A stretch of DNA of 64,000 nt from positions 5,208,001 to 5,272,000 of the forward strand of contig NZ_CP043568.1 of NCBI RefSeq assembly GCF_014076415.1, in the 5' to 3' direction. The position numbers were made by a program, and so were the translations under genes. The notes under the pieces were generated by a model. That model was not told the DNA's origin and did not search any database. It saw only the letters and a program-made list of their open reading frames with translations. This document shows, piece by piece, positions 56,116 through 64,000 of the stretch (the stretch's first letter is position 1; every line of letters starts with the position of its first letter). The DNA is from Comamonas testosteroni. GTDB lineage: Bacteria > Pseudomonadota > Gammaproteobacteria > Burkholderiales > Burkholderiaceae_C.

Positions 56116-57015
56116 TCAATGGCTGCGAATCATCGTGCCATACGCTTGGTCCGTCAAAATTTCCAGCAGCATGGAATGCGGCACGCGTCCATCGATGATG
56201 TGCACCGCATTCACCCCCGCCTTGGCAGCATCCAGAGCACCCGAAATCTTGGGCAGCATGCCGCCGGAAATCGTACCGTCGGCAAACAGCGCATCAATCT
56301 CGCGCGCCGTCAGATCCGTCAGCAGATTGCCGGCCTTGTCCAGAACGCCCGGAGTGTTGGTTAAAAGCACCAGCTTTTCAGCTTGCAACACTGTTGCGAG
56401 TTTGCTTGCAACCACGTCGGCGTTGATGTTGTAACTTTCGTTCTCCTCACCAAAACCGATAGGGCTGATCACCGGAATGAAAGCATCGTCCTGCAGTGCC
56501 TTCACCACACTGGGGTCGATGGCAACGATGTCGCCCACCTGACCCACATCGTGCTCGATGCTCGGATCCTTGTTGTCCAGCATCTTGAGCTTCTTGGCAC
56601 GAATCAAGCCACCATCTCGCCCCGTCAGGCCCACGGCCTTGCCGCCGGCCTGATGGATCAGACCCACGATGTCCTGCTGCACCTCGCCGGCCAGCACCCA
56701 CTCCACCACTTCCATGGTCTCTTCATCCGTGACACGCATGCCCTGAATGAATTCACCCTTCTTGCCAAGACGACCCAGCGCCGCTTCAATCTGAGGCCCA
56801 CCACCATGAACCACCACAGGGTTAATACCCACCAGCTTGAGCAACACCACATCTTCCGCAAAGTCGGCCTGCAAGGCAGGATCGGTCATGGCGTTACCGC
56901 CATACTTGATGACCATGGTCTTGCCATGGAACTTGCGGATGTAGGGCAGTGCTTGCGCGAGGATTTCGGCTTTGTCGCGGGGGGCGATCTGGGTGGTGGG
57001 GTCAATGGTGGTCAT
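56116..57015 (-). CDS. argB: Acetylglutamate kinase
   Basis: A 299-residue kinase performing the second step of arginine synthesis, phosphorylating N-acetylglutamate. VIKYGGNAM near 36-44 holds the catalytic Lys, [12 protein letters not shown] near 70 the substrate glycine-rich loop, and [20 protein letters not shown] near 200 the ATP site. The N-terminal helix ([11 protein letters not shown]) is that of arginine-sensitive hexameric enzymes, so feedback inhibition is likely. A 14-base palindrome sits 12 bases before the start. Confidence 0.96.
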   Translation of the reverse strand: MTTIDPTTQIAPRDKAEILAQALPYIRKFHGKTMVIKYGGNAMTDPALQADFAEDVVLLKLVGINPVVVHGGGPQIEAALGRLGKKGEFIQGMRVTDEETMEVVEWVLAGEVQQDIVGLIHQAGGKAVGLTGRDGGLIRAKKLKMLDNKDPSIEHDVGQVGDIVAIDPSVVKALQDDAFIPVISPIGFGEENESYNINADVVASKLATVLQAEKLVLLTNTPGVLDKAGNLLTDLTAREIDALFADGTISGGMLPKISGALDAAKAGVNAVHIIDGRVPHSMLLEILTDQAYGTMIRSH

Positions 57016-57027
57016 AGATCAAGGCTC

Positions 57028-57041
57028 TGTCCCATGGGACA
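57028..57041. promoter_or_regulatory. Palindrome TGTCCCATGGGACA in the argB leader
   Basis: A perfect 14-base palindrome ending 12 bases upstream of the argB start. It could be an operator, but no known regulator matches it by eye. Confidence 0.4.
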
Positions 57042-57156
57042 ATGTTCAAGTCAGATGGGCTGCATTGTGCCGCAAATGCTCTTGGAGACGAGCAAGATGC
57101 CAACTTCCCCGAGTCAGCCTCCCACGATATAAAACAATTCCACGTCCACTCACTCC

Positions 57157-58266
57157 ATGAATTCGATTATTTTCTCTGTTCAAGAGTTATTCAGGTACGA
57201 CGCGTTCCTTGCAGGTCTGGCCTCGTTTATTACCTGCGTGTTGCTGGTTACCACCAAGAAATGGCATGGCAGTCTATCCATGGATACAACAGACGGCTTG
57301 CAAAAATTTCATACCAACCCCACACCTCGAATTGGCGGTATTGCGATTGCCATTGGGGTATTCGTAGGCTATGCAGTATCCAGCCACGGTATCGCTGCAG
57401 CAGAAAAACGCGCTATTCTCAGTGCCATACTGCTTGCAGGCATACCAGCCTTTGTTTTCGGCCTCATGGAAGACATTACAAAAAAAGTCTCCGTCAAGGT
57501 GCGCCTTCTCGCCACCATGGCTTCCGGTGTGCTGGGCTGGGGTATTACAGGCACATCACTGACACATGTGGATATCTGGGGGATAGATTGGCTTTTGAGC
57601 TTTACACTTATCTCAGTCATATTCACCGCCTTTGCCGTCGGCGGTGTTGCCAACGCCATCAATATCATCGATGGCTTCAATGGCCTAACCGCAGGTACAG
57701 CCATTATTATGCTTGCTGCCTTTGGATTTATCGCACGCCAAGTGGGAGATATCCCACTGGCCTTCACCTGCCTCATTATTGCAGGTGCAGTCATGGGATT
57801 TTTTTTAGTGAATTGGCCGGCAGGAAAAATCTTTCTGGGTGATGGCGGCGCCTATTTTCTGGGTTTCATGCTGGCATGGATATCAGTTCTCCTACCCGAG
57901 CGCAACACCTCTGTTTCACCCTGGACCAGTCTGTTGATCTGCTCCTACCCCATTATTGAGGTCGGATTCAGTTTTGTCAGAAAGACGATTCGAGAAGGCT
58001 ACCACCCCAGCCAGCCCGATGGCGTGCATCTTCATATGCTGGCCAACAAACGCTGGGCCAAGAAAGCATTCTCCAGCTTTTCCAAACCTATCCAGAATGG
58101 CTTGACTTCACCCTTCCTCTGGATGTATGCGGCCGTACCCTGCCTGATGGCGGTATTAACCTACCAAAACAAATGGCTGACGGCCAGTTGCTTTTTCATT
58201 AGCGTTATTTGCTATCTGGCGTTCTACAGCAAGCTGGCCTATTTCCGCTGGATTCGAAAAAAATAA
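57157..58266 (+). CDS. WecA/WbpL-like polyprenyl-phosphate sugar-1-phosphate transferase
   Basis: A 369-residue MraY-family membrane enzyme with about 11 helices that loads the first sugar phosphate on undecaprenyl phosphate to start a surface polysaccharide. NPTPRIGGIAIAIG near 49-62, GLMEDITKK near 105 (Glu-Asp in place of the usual Asp-Asp), NIIDGFNGLTAG near 169, LGDGGAYFLGF near 228 and PDGVHLHML near 287 are the family motifs. Its base composition is between the GC-rich chromosome and the AT-rich cluster that faces it. Substrate probably UDP-GlcNAc or a related sugar. Confidence 0.88.
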   Translation: MNSIIFSVQELFRYDAFLAGLASFITCVLLVTTKKWHGSLSMDTTDGLQKFHTNPTPRIGGIAIAIGVFVGYAVSSHGIAAAEKRAILSAILLAGIPAFVFGLMEDITKKVSVKVRLLATMASGVLGWGITGTSLTHVDIWGIDWLLSFTLISVIFTAFAVGGVANAINIIDGFNGLTAGTAIIMLAAFGFIARQVGDIPLAFTCLIIAGAVMGFFLVNWPAGKIFLGDGGAYFLGFMLAWISVLLPERNTSVSPWTSLLICSYPIIEVGFSFVRKTIREGYHPSQPDGVHLHMLANKRWAKKAFSSFSKPIQNGLTSPFLWMYAAVPCLMAVLTYQNKWLTASCFFISVICYLAFYSKLAYFRWIRKK

Positions 58267-58270
58267 AATA

Positions 58271-58316
58271 ATTATAAAAAATAGCAAGGTTACATAACCT
58301 TGCTATTTTTTATAAT
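58271..58316. terminator. Bidirectional terminator between wecA-like gene and polysaccharide cluster
   Basis: Perfect 22-base arms (ATTATAAAAAATAGCAAGGT... and its complement) meet at a 2-base centre, with T-runs on both strands. It ends both convergent transcripts. Confidence 0.9.
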
Positions 58317-58321
58317 ATAGA

Positions 58322-59080
58322 TCAAATAATCCGTTTTCTAATAGCTGAGAATATATAACAAATCATAAAGAAACAGCTATGAAAAAACGATAAACCGACA
58401 TTCCTTCTATAAATTTTCCATTGCCAGCTCAGGTTCTTTGTTTTTTTCGCAGACAGAGATGTCTTTTGAACCCTATATTCTGCTATCGGACCATCACTCG
58501 GCACAAGATAGGCAAATTGGGCCCTCCTAACCGCCTGCAGCCAAAAAATATAATCCTCATGCCCTTGAGGTAGAAACCTCAAATCCTTGACCAGCTCTCG
58601 GCTGACCATTCCGGTCAGATTCCCAATAACATTCCCCATCAACAACCGACGATAACTAACTTGTGCCGGAGGATTAACAACATTCAGTAACTCATGATCA
58701 GCAAAACGACGATAAGCGCCATAACTCACAAGCGCATTCGTTTCTTCCATGAATGTGGTCTGCTGTTTCAATTTTCCCGAAAGCCATCGATCATCGCTGT
58801 CCAGAAAAGCCAAATACTTCCCTTTAGCTTGTTCCAAGCCTATATTACGAGACTTTGCAACCCCTTGATTATATTGGCTCACAAAAACTTTAACTCTTGC
58901 ATCCTTTTGAGCCCATGATTTTGCGATGTCTTCCGTCAGATCAGTTGCCGCATCTACTATTATTAATAGTTCCCAATTATCAATTGTCTGCTTTAAAACT
59001 GATTCCACAGCCTCATCAAGCGTATTTTGCGAATTATACGCCGGCATGATAATTGACACCAAGGTTTTTATATCAGTCAT
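58322..59080 (-). CDS. Glycosyltransferase family 2
   Basis: A 252-residue GT-A transferase. SIIMPAYNSQNTLDEAVESV near 9-28 is the nucleotide-binding start, and YLAFLDSDDRWLSGKL near 88-103 holds the DxD-type metal site. The end is basic and hydrophobic (FFHSCFFMICYIF) and may touch the membrane. It probably adds a sugar to the O-unit or capsule unit. It overlaps the upstream glycosyltransferase gene by eight bases. AT-rich, like the rest of the cluster. Confidence 0.88.
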   Translation of the reverse strand: MTDIKTLVSIIMPAYNSQNTLDEAVESVLKQTIDNWELLIIVDAATDLTEDIAKSWAQKDARVKVFVSQYNQGVAKSRNIGLEQAKGKYLAFLDSDDRWLSGKLKQQTTFMEETNALVSYGAYRRFADHELLNVVNPPAQVSYRRLLMGNVIGNLTGMVSRELVKDLRFLPQGHEDYIFWLQAVRRAQFAYLVPSDGPIAEYRVQKTSLSAKKTKNLSWQWKIYRRNVGLSFFHSCFFMICYIFSAIRKRII

Positions 59081-60188
59081 TGCTAGAAATTCTGTTCAAC
59101 CGATGTAAATATTCTCCGCCAATCGTCTCTTTCGCATAATTTTTATAATATTTTTCCCATAAATTTCTGGCATTCCTTCCTTTAATACGCAAATCGTCAA
59201 TATCCAATTGATCTGCCCAATTCAGTAAAGACTCAATCCCTTCAGATAGAGCCCATCCTGTATTTTCATTGACAACTTTATTACCCGGGGGGGTTCCATA
59301 CGTAGTTAGCAATGGGAGCCCCAAGAGCAAATGCTCATAATACTTATTAGGGGATGCAAAGCGATGATTGGGCACAGTTAAATAGTAAAACCCCACAACA
59401 CAATGCATTCCTGATAGCTTTTCCATTCCTTGCTCATGGTTCAAGGCGCCATAGAATTTAACATTAGAATAAGATCTTGATTTCTCCAAAATTTTCTCTT
59501 CAAGAGGTCCATAACCGGCTAAATGCAGTTCGAATTTTTCACTCCCAGCAAATACTTCCAGTAAATTCTCCAAGCCTCTGTGTTGTTTTTCGAGAACTCC
59601 AAAATAACCTATTTTAATAGGCTTATTTTCCTCTACGACCAATTCATTAATTGGCCAAGATACATCAGGAACATTCTCAATAATCATCAAATTCTCAGCA
59701 GCCTTTAGAGCATGCTGCTCTAACCGCGCCTCATCTGCAAGTATAGTCAGATCGGCACGTTGCGCCAGTTTTCTCTCAATCAATGAAATAAGTTTTCCGG
59801 AGACACCCTTGATATTTCTAGTATCGGCATAGTGGTCATAAATATCAAAAACTATCGACTTATTAAAAATACGGCAAAATATATATGCTGAAATGACACT
59901 ATCCAGATCAATAGCATGCACGATTGAAATACTTTTTCTCAAACTCATAAGAGTTTTGAAAATAAAAACATTCCAAGCCATCAATGCAAATACATTGCGC
60001 CAACGCCCCCCAAGAGCAGCGTTACGCCTAAATAGGAAAGTTCTATCAGGGTCAACATCTGAGGATGTTTGACCACGAGCCCATCCGATATAACTGATGT
60101 CAAACTCAGATCGCCTAAGTGCCCTAACATACTTCCCCATACGTGCATCTAAATGAGGTAAAAAAGCTCTAACAAAAACAACATTCAT
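59073..60188 (-). CDS. Glycosyltransferase, GT-B fold (GT4-like)
   Basis: A 371-residue transferase. The N-terminal Rossmann half includes VRAFLPHLDARMGKYVRAL and IVHAIDLDSVISAY. The C-terminal half has KIGYFGVLEKQHRGLENLLE near 200-220 and EHLLLGLPLLTTYGTPPGNK near 310, the usual nucleotide-sugar site. The ATG at 60188 is preferred to an earlier TTG. It starts 30 bases after the polymerase gene. Donor and acceptor unknown. Confidence 0.8.
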   Translation of the reverse strand: MNVVFVRAFLPHLDARMGKYVRALRRSEFDISYIGWARGQTSSDVDPDRTFLFRRNAALGGRWRNVFALMAWNVFIFKTLMSLRKSISIVHAIDLDSVISAYIFCRIFNKSIVFDIYDHYADTRNIKGVSGKLISLIERKLAQRADLTILADEARLEQHALKAAENLMIIENVPDVSWPINELVVEENKPIKIGYFGVLEKQHRGLENLLEVFAGSEKFELHLAGYGPLEEKILEKSRSYSNVKFYGALNHEQGMEKLSGMHCVVGFYYLTVPNHRFASPNKYYEHLLLGLPLLTTYGTPPGNKVVNENTGWALSEGIESLLNWADQLDIDDLRIKGRNARNLWEKYYKNYAKETIGGEYLHRLNRISSND

Positions 60189-60218
60189 ACAGATTAATAT
60201 CCTAGATATTATTATCAA

Positions 60219-61289
60219 TCAAAATCCAAAGATCTTAACATTGGTTAACTTATCTCCAGATTCATCAATAACTCGAAGATAAATCATATAATAATAAGAT
60301 GCTGTTCCGATGATGACCAATAAAGCTTTCAGAGAAGCTCTATTGAAAGCACTCAATTTATTGAAAACACAACTAAAGCACACAATAAAATAAGGTAAGA
60401 AGTAGGCAAAAATCCGCCCTAAATGTTCACCATAAGGAGAAAGAAATGCATATATCACTCCTCCCGAAAACAGCATTACACAAGAAAATTTTTGCTGCTC
60501 ACTTTCTATTTTTAATTTTTTCATAACAAATATCAAGGCAGCAATCAATAATTCATAGAATAAGAATATTTTCAATCCTGCATTATCTGACAAGTTCTCA
60601 AAGTAAGAAAAATAGTATCCTTCAAATCCAAGAGAAGAAATGTAATTAATTACATATGAAGACATCAAGTACGCAATTGCTGAAAATATCAGAAAATTAT
60701 AAAAATTTAATATTCCAAAGAAAAACTTTCTTAATTTCTCAAATGAAAAGAAAAAATTAATAAATACTAGAAGAATAGCAGGAAAATGAAACCCAACACC
60801 AATAAAGGAGTAAATTATATACTTTACCCTTTTTCTCCAGCTGATATCTCCGACTAGAAGACTTGAGGCAAAGAAAACAATAGCCATTGCAGTATATTGA
60901 CGCACAATATCCAGCGACCTCAGAAAAAGCAATGGAAACGTTAAAAATACAAAAAGAGATACGCCATCCAAAGAATTGAATTTTTTCAAACCCCAAGACA
61001 TGAAAAATACAAATATAAAAGAATTAAGTATGAAGAAAATTTGCGGCTCTTCGAGATAATTTGATATATCAATAAATAGTTTTGAAAACCTTTCAATTCG
61101 ATCCGAGTCTTGCACCCCATTTATCAAATCAACATAATTCCAGTAATCAAATCCAACGTTTACTCTTAGGGCAGAAAAGATTAGCAATATAAGTAACACA
61201 TAATACAAAAATACTTTATTCTTATCATTATTCGTATCAAAAAATAAACCCAGGACACCTAAGAAGTATATTGCATTGAAATATATCAT
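60219..61289 (-). CDS. EpsG-like polysaccharide polymerase (Wzy role)
   Basis: A 356-residue membrane protein with about ten hydrophobic segments. The pattern SALRVNVGFDYWNYVDLI near 40-57 and FLRSLDIVRQYTAMAIVFFA near 120 are the conserved charged blocks of the EpsG family, which fills the place of the O-antigen or exopolysaccharide polymerase. No Wzy of another type is visible. The codon use is strongly AT-biased. ATG at 61289, with a TTG two codons upstream rejected. Confidence 0.8.
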   Translation of the reverse strand: MIYFNAIYFLGVLGLFFDTNNDKNKVFLYYVLLILLIFSALRVNVGFDYWNYVDLINGVQDSDRIERFSKLFIDISNYLEEPQIFFILNSFIFVFFMSWGLKKFNSLDGVSLFVFLTFPLLFLRSLDIVRQYTAMAIVFFASSLLVGDISWRKRVKYIIYSFIGVGFHFPAILLVFINFFFSFEKLRKFFFGILNFYNFLIFSAIAYLMSSYVINYISSLGFEGYYFSYFENLSDNAGLKIFLFYELLIAALIFVMKKLKIESEQQKFSCVMLFSGGVIYAFLSPYGEHLGRIFAYFLPYFIVCFSCVFNKLSAFNRASLKALLVIIGTASYYYMIYLRVIDESGDKLTNVKIFGF

Positions 61290-61298
61290 AAGCAATTA

Positions 61299-62423
61299 TT
61301 ATTGATATTTTTGTTTTATAAAGTCACATATCCTATAGGACGCTTTACCATCGCCAAATGGATTGCATATTTTCCTGAACAGAGTTAAATATTCAGCATC
61401 ATCCATAATATTTTTTGCGCAGTCGAAAATTCGATCAGGATCTGTTCCCACAATTATCGCGGTCCCTGCATCAACGGCCTCAGGTCTTTCAGTCGTGTCC
61501 CGCATTACAAGAACAGGCTTACCTAAAGCCGGCGCTTCTTCCTGTATCCCTCCTGAGTCCGTTAAAATCAATGTACTTCGGAGCATAAGGTAAACGAATG
61601 GAAGGTAATCTTGTGGCTCAATCAAATGAATATTTTGCTGATGCGATAGCAATTCTTCGACAGGCTCCTTCACTTGAGGATTGAGATGGACTGGATAAAT
61701 AAAATCAACATCTTGATAGACATTTGCCAACTTAGAGATTGCACTGCAGATTTTTCTGAATCCATCTCCAAAATTTTCCCTTCGATGCCCAGTGATTAAA
61801 ACCACTCGTCTTTCAGGAGATAAGAACTTAAATGACTCACTTAGCTCTCTGCTCAACACAGTATCTAGTTCTATTTTCCTCTTAACTTCAAGCAATGCAT
61901 CAATAACAGTGTTTCCAGTTACCACAACCCTATCGCCCGGAACTCCTTCATTGAGCAGGTTAATTTTTGCTTGCTTTGTAGGTGCAAAATGAATATTAGC
62001 CAGATTCCCTGTTAAAACTCTATTAGCTTCCTCAGGCCAGGGAGAATAAATATTCCCAGTTCTAAGACCTGCTTCCACATGGCCAATATCTATTCTTTTA
62101 TAAAATGCGGCTAATGATGCTGAGAATGCTGTCGTCGTATCTCCATGAACCAAAACCAGATCGGGACGCCATTCTTCAAAAACCTTACTCATTCCGAGAA
62201 GGATTTTGCTTGTTATCATTTCCAGCGTTTGATTAGGTTGCATGATGTTCAAATCATAGTCAGGTTTAATATTGAACAGAGATAGCACCTGATCCAACAT
62301 CTGACGATGTTGACCCGTAACACAGGTTTTAATTTGAAAAGAACTACTCTTTTCAAGAACTTTTATTAAGGGTGCCATTTTTATGGCTTCGGGACGCGTA
62401 CCAAATACAGTCAATATTTTCAT
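61299..62423 (-). CDS. wecB: UDP-N-acetylglucosamine 2-epimerase
   Basis: A 374-residue non-hydrolysing epimerase that makes UDP-ManNAc from UDP-GlcNAc. [15 protein letters not shown] at 5-19, [17 protein letters not shown] near 91, HVEAGLRTG near 112, TGHRRENFG near 204 and [17 protein letters not shown] near 284 are all present. Its product should be a precursor of the surface polysaccharide. No UDP-ManNAc dehydrogenase (wecC) is visible within the window. Confidence 0.94.
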   Translation of the reverse strand: MKILTVFGTRPEAIKMAPLIKVLEKSSSFQIKTCVTGQHRQMLDQVLSLFNIKPDYDLNIMQPNQTLEMITSKILLGMSKVFEEWRPDLVLVHGDTTTAFSASLAAFYKRIDIGHVEAGLRTGNIYSPWPEEANRVLTGNLANIHFAPTKQAKINLLNEGVPGDRVVVTGNTVIDALLEVKRKIELDTVLSRELSESFKFLSPERRVVLITGHRRENFGDGFRKICSAISKLANVYQDVDFIYPVHLNPQVKEPVEELLSHQQNIHLIEPQDYLPFVYLMLRSTLILTDSGGIQEEAPALGKPVLVMRDTTERPEAVDAGTAIIVGTDPDRIFDCAKNIMDDAEYLTLFRKICNPFGDGKASYRICDFIKQKYQ

Positions 62424-62455
62424 ATAGTTAAACAATTAATTAAAGATATAAGACA

Positions 62456-63229
62456 TCATCGGCTCAATAATATTCCGATTTTTTTCTGAAATAAAATTCT
62501 CATTTTATTTTTTACACCAAGATCACAGAACCATATTATTCCATCTTTCTTAGCATCTACGGATATACATCTTTCGACAATAGCGGTGACCAGCTTTCTA
62601 TTCATTTTATCGCGATCTTTAAATCTGCTGGATATTTGAGATGCGTGTAAGCCAGCAAACCCCCTGTAAACTGAAAACTCAGTATCCACATCAAACCCAT
62701 TATCAACGCAATTTTTGATGATATTTATTTTTGAGTAAATGTTCTTCAAATTAATAAATGCCGAACTATTCAGATAAAATAAGTATGTAGGAACATACTC
62801 ATCCATTAGTCCCGAAGAAAAAGAGAATTCACTCTTTCCATAAGGACCAACCAATATTGATCCACCCATAGAAAAATTCAGAGATTTATTTATTTTTTCT
62901 GAAAACAACTTCATCAAATGAGAACTTCTATGCTTGTTTGAAATAGTATCATTAATAAAAATACATCCCTCAACTGAAGAATCTATTTTCTCAAATCCTG
63001 CCGAATAACCGCCAAAATCGAAGTATGTGTCGTCGAAGAATTCAAACTCAAAATCAGTTCTATTCTTTTCATTCATCTTCATAATATCTTCAGCCTTGCA
63101 ATTCCCAGATGATGAAATCATCACTATCGTTGCAGTTTCGGAGGTGAGATTGCCATTTACAAGTAGTAACGCCTGATATAGGAATGCCAATCTCTTCTTA
63201 TCATGAGCTACTGCAACTATTTTAATCAT
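62456..63229 (-). CDS. Polysaccharide-cluster protein of unknown function, weak RgpF-like features
   Basis: A 257-residue protein without a signal peptide or membrane segment. I do not recognise it firmly. The segment DDTYFDFGGYSAGFEK near 66-81 followed by GCIFINDTISNKH near 88-100 resembles the GxDFGxY...FxNDS pattern of RgpF-type rhamnan-synthesis proteins, which act on nucleotide sugars. That would make it a transferase. It lies between the flippase and wecB genes, so a role in building the same polymer is likely. Confidence 0.6.
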   Translation of the reverse strand: MIKIVAVAHDKKRLAFLYQALLLVNGNLTSETATIVMISSSGNCKAEDIMKMNEKNRTDFEFEFFDDTYFDFGGYSAGFEKIDSSVEGCIFINDTISNKHRSSHLMKLFSEKINKSLNFSMGGSILVGPYGKSEFSFSSGLMDEYVPTYLFYLNSSAFINLKNIYSKINIIKNCVDNGFDVDTEFSVYRGFAGLHASQISSRFKDRDKMNRKLVTAIVERCISVDAKKDGIIWFCDLGVKNKMRILFQKKIGILLSR

Positions 63230-63230
63230 A

Positions 63231-64000
63231 TTAAATCTCTATATATGGGCGCCGCTTTTTTTCTAGAATATAGAGTGCTACGAAATCAAAAAAACACCTT
63301 ACGCTCCATGAAACAGCAGCACCTATTACCCCAAAATTCTTTAATAGAAAATATAAAAATGGAAAATAGAATACAAACTCAGCCAAATGCAAAAGTGCAG
63401 TACTTCTTGCATCACCTGATGCCTGGATAGATGCATAAGGAACCATGGCAGCACTATTAAAAAAAACACCAATAACCAAAATACAAAAGACGACCCAAGA
63501 ATTTTCAGAGAAGTCTCGCCCCAGCCATACATAAAATCCAAATTTTGATCCTAAAACAAGAAACAAACAAACAGGTAGCATCAAAATAATCAGAAATTTA
63601 AATGATTTTTTATATATTTCTACCGCAGTCTTGGGATCACTGACAAAAGCAGCTGCCAACCTTGGGAAGAGTGCTGTAGTCAACGCAGTCGGCAATAATA
63701 AAACTCTGCTTATAATCTCATAAGGGATTGTATAATATGCAACCAGCCCAGCCCCTAAAACAGATGAGATCACAAACCTATCTGCAGTCACCATTAATGG
63801 ACTCACGATATTTGAAACGGTCATCCAGGCCCCAAATGACATCAAACTTTTCAGGCTGTTTTTATTAAGCTCTCCTTTTATCCATTTCGAGGACATTTTT
63901 TTATTCACAACCCACAAATGGGCGAACATCGAAAAAATTCTGGCTACGATTAAAAGAACCACCATCGCAGCCAATGATTTCCCAAAAAAAATTACACTCA
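63231..64000 (-). CDS. Wzx-type polysaccharide flippase, N-terminus beyond window
   Basis: The frame is open from the right edge to a stop at 63231, giving the last 256 or so residues of a multi-helix membrane protein. MVTADRFVISSVLGAGLVAYY and LPTALTTALFPRLAAAF are typical of the PST/MOP flippases that move lipid-linked repeat units across the inner membrane. The segment ends in a basic EKKRRPYIEI tail. The start lies outside the window. It ends one base before the next gene. Confidence 0.88.
   Translation of the reverse strand, partial: SVIFFGKSLAAMVVLLIVARIFSMFAHLWVVNKKMSSKWIKGELNKNSLKSLMSFGAWMTVSNIVSPLMVTADRFVISSVLGAGLVAYYTIPYEIISRVLLLPTALTTALFPRLAAAFVSDPKTAVEIYKKSFKFLIILMLPVCLFLVLGSKFGFYVWLGRDFSENSWVVFCILVIGVFFNSAAMVPYASIQASGDARSTALLHLAEFVFYFPFLYFLLKNFGVIGAAVSWSVRCFFDFVALYILEKKRRPYIEI

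Overview
The window looks like chromosome from a GC-rich betaproteobacterium of the family Comamonadaceae, most likely Comamonas or a close relative. The evidence is gene content: a Bug-type receptor, Bordetella-type porin, vanillate O-demethylase, TRAP uptake, aromatic-acid MFS transporter, argB close to slmA, and intergenic repeat elements of the kind common in this family. No RNA gene, CRISPR array or intact transposase was recognised.

Layout. 1-8.7 kb: tail of an unknown gene, sbcD-sbcC (overlapping), a Tat-exported intradiol dioxygenase, an FAD oxidoreductase and an outer-membrane barrel. 8.7-16.2 kb: a PaaG-like isomerase, a WXXGXW lipoprotein, htpX, a DUF3025/NYN-LOTUS overlapping pair, pyrC, and an ornithine cyclodeaminase-arginase operon that would turn arginine into ornithine and proline. 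16.2-22.3 kb: a damaged segment. A Crp-type regulator carries several frameshifts, a porin and an NDP-forming acyl-CoA ligase are intact, a Bug receptor has lost the frame of its start codon, and a DUF1254 fragment is joined to the C-terminal third of a second Bug receptor.

22.4-30.6 kb: the gltIJKL glutamate/aspartate ABC importer with an attenuator-like hairpin after gltI, a LysR regulator, and a DctQMP-type TRAP operon. 30.8-38.1 kb: an aromatic catabolism cluster on the minus strand. It holds vanR-vanA with two TGTATACA operators, then a MarR gene, a pair of ATTCAG-N4-CTGAAT operators, an AAHS-type transporter, a second Rieske oxygenase of unknown substrate, a VanB-like reductase and a D-2-hydroxyacid dehydrogenase. 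The only reductase in the cluster lies in the MarR-controlled unit and may serve both oxygenases.

38.2-42.6 kb: an Atm1-type ABC exporter, an Slp-like lipoprotein, a YciA-like thioesterase, a bactofilin and a PaaI-type thioesterase. 42.8-52.6 kb: a fatty-acid beta-oxidation run on the minus strand: TetR regulator, acyl-CoA dehydrogenase, DUF2147 protein, fused hydroxyacyl-CoA dehydrogenase/enoyl-CoA hydratase, thiolase, alpha/beta hydrolase, thioesterase and enoyl-CoA hydratase. 52.7-57.0 kb: slmA, a two-component system and argB.

57.2-64.0 kb: a WecA-like initiating transferase on the plus strand converges on an AT-rich surface-polysaccharide cluster (two glycosyltransferases, EpsG-like polymerase, wecB, an unrecognised protein with weak RgpF resemblance, and a Wzx flippase cut by the window end). 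Its base composition is sharply unlike the rest and suggests horizontal acquisition.

Two families of roughly 70-100-base intergenic repeats recur (four and three copies). Several copies sit inside operons: between response regulator and kinase genes, between gltK and gltL, and between the thiolase and the multifunctional beta-oxidation gene.
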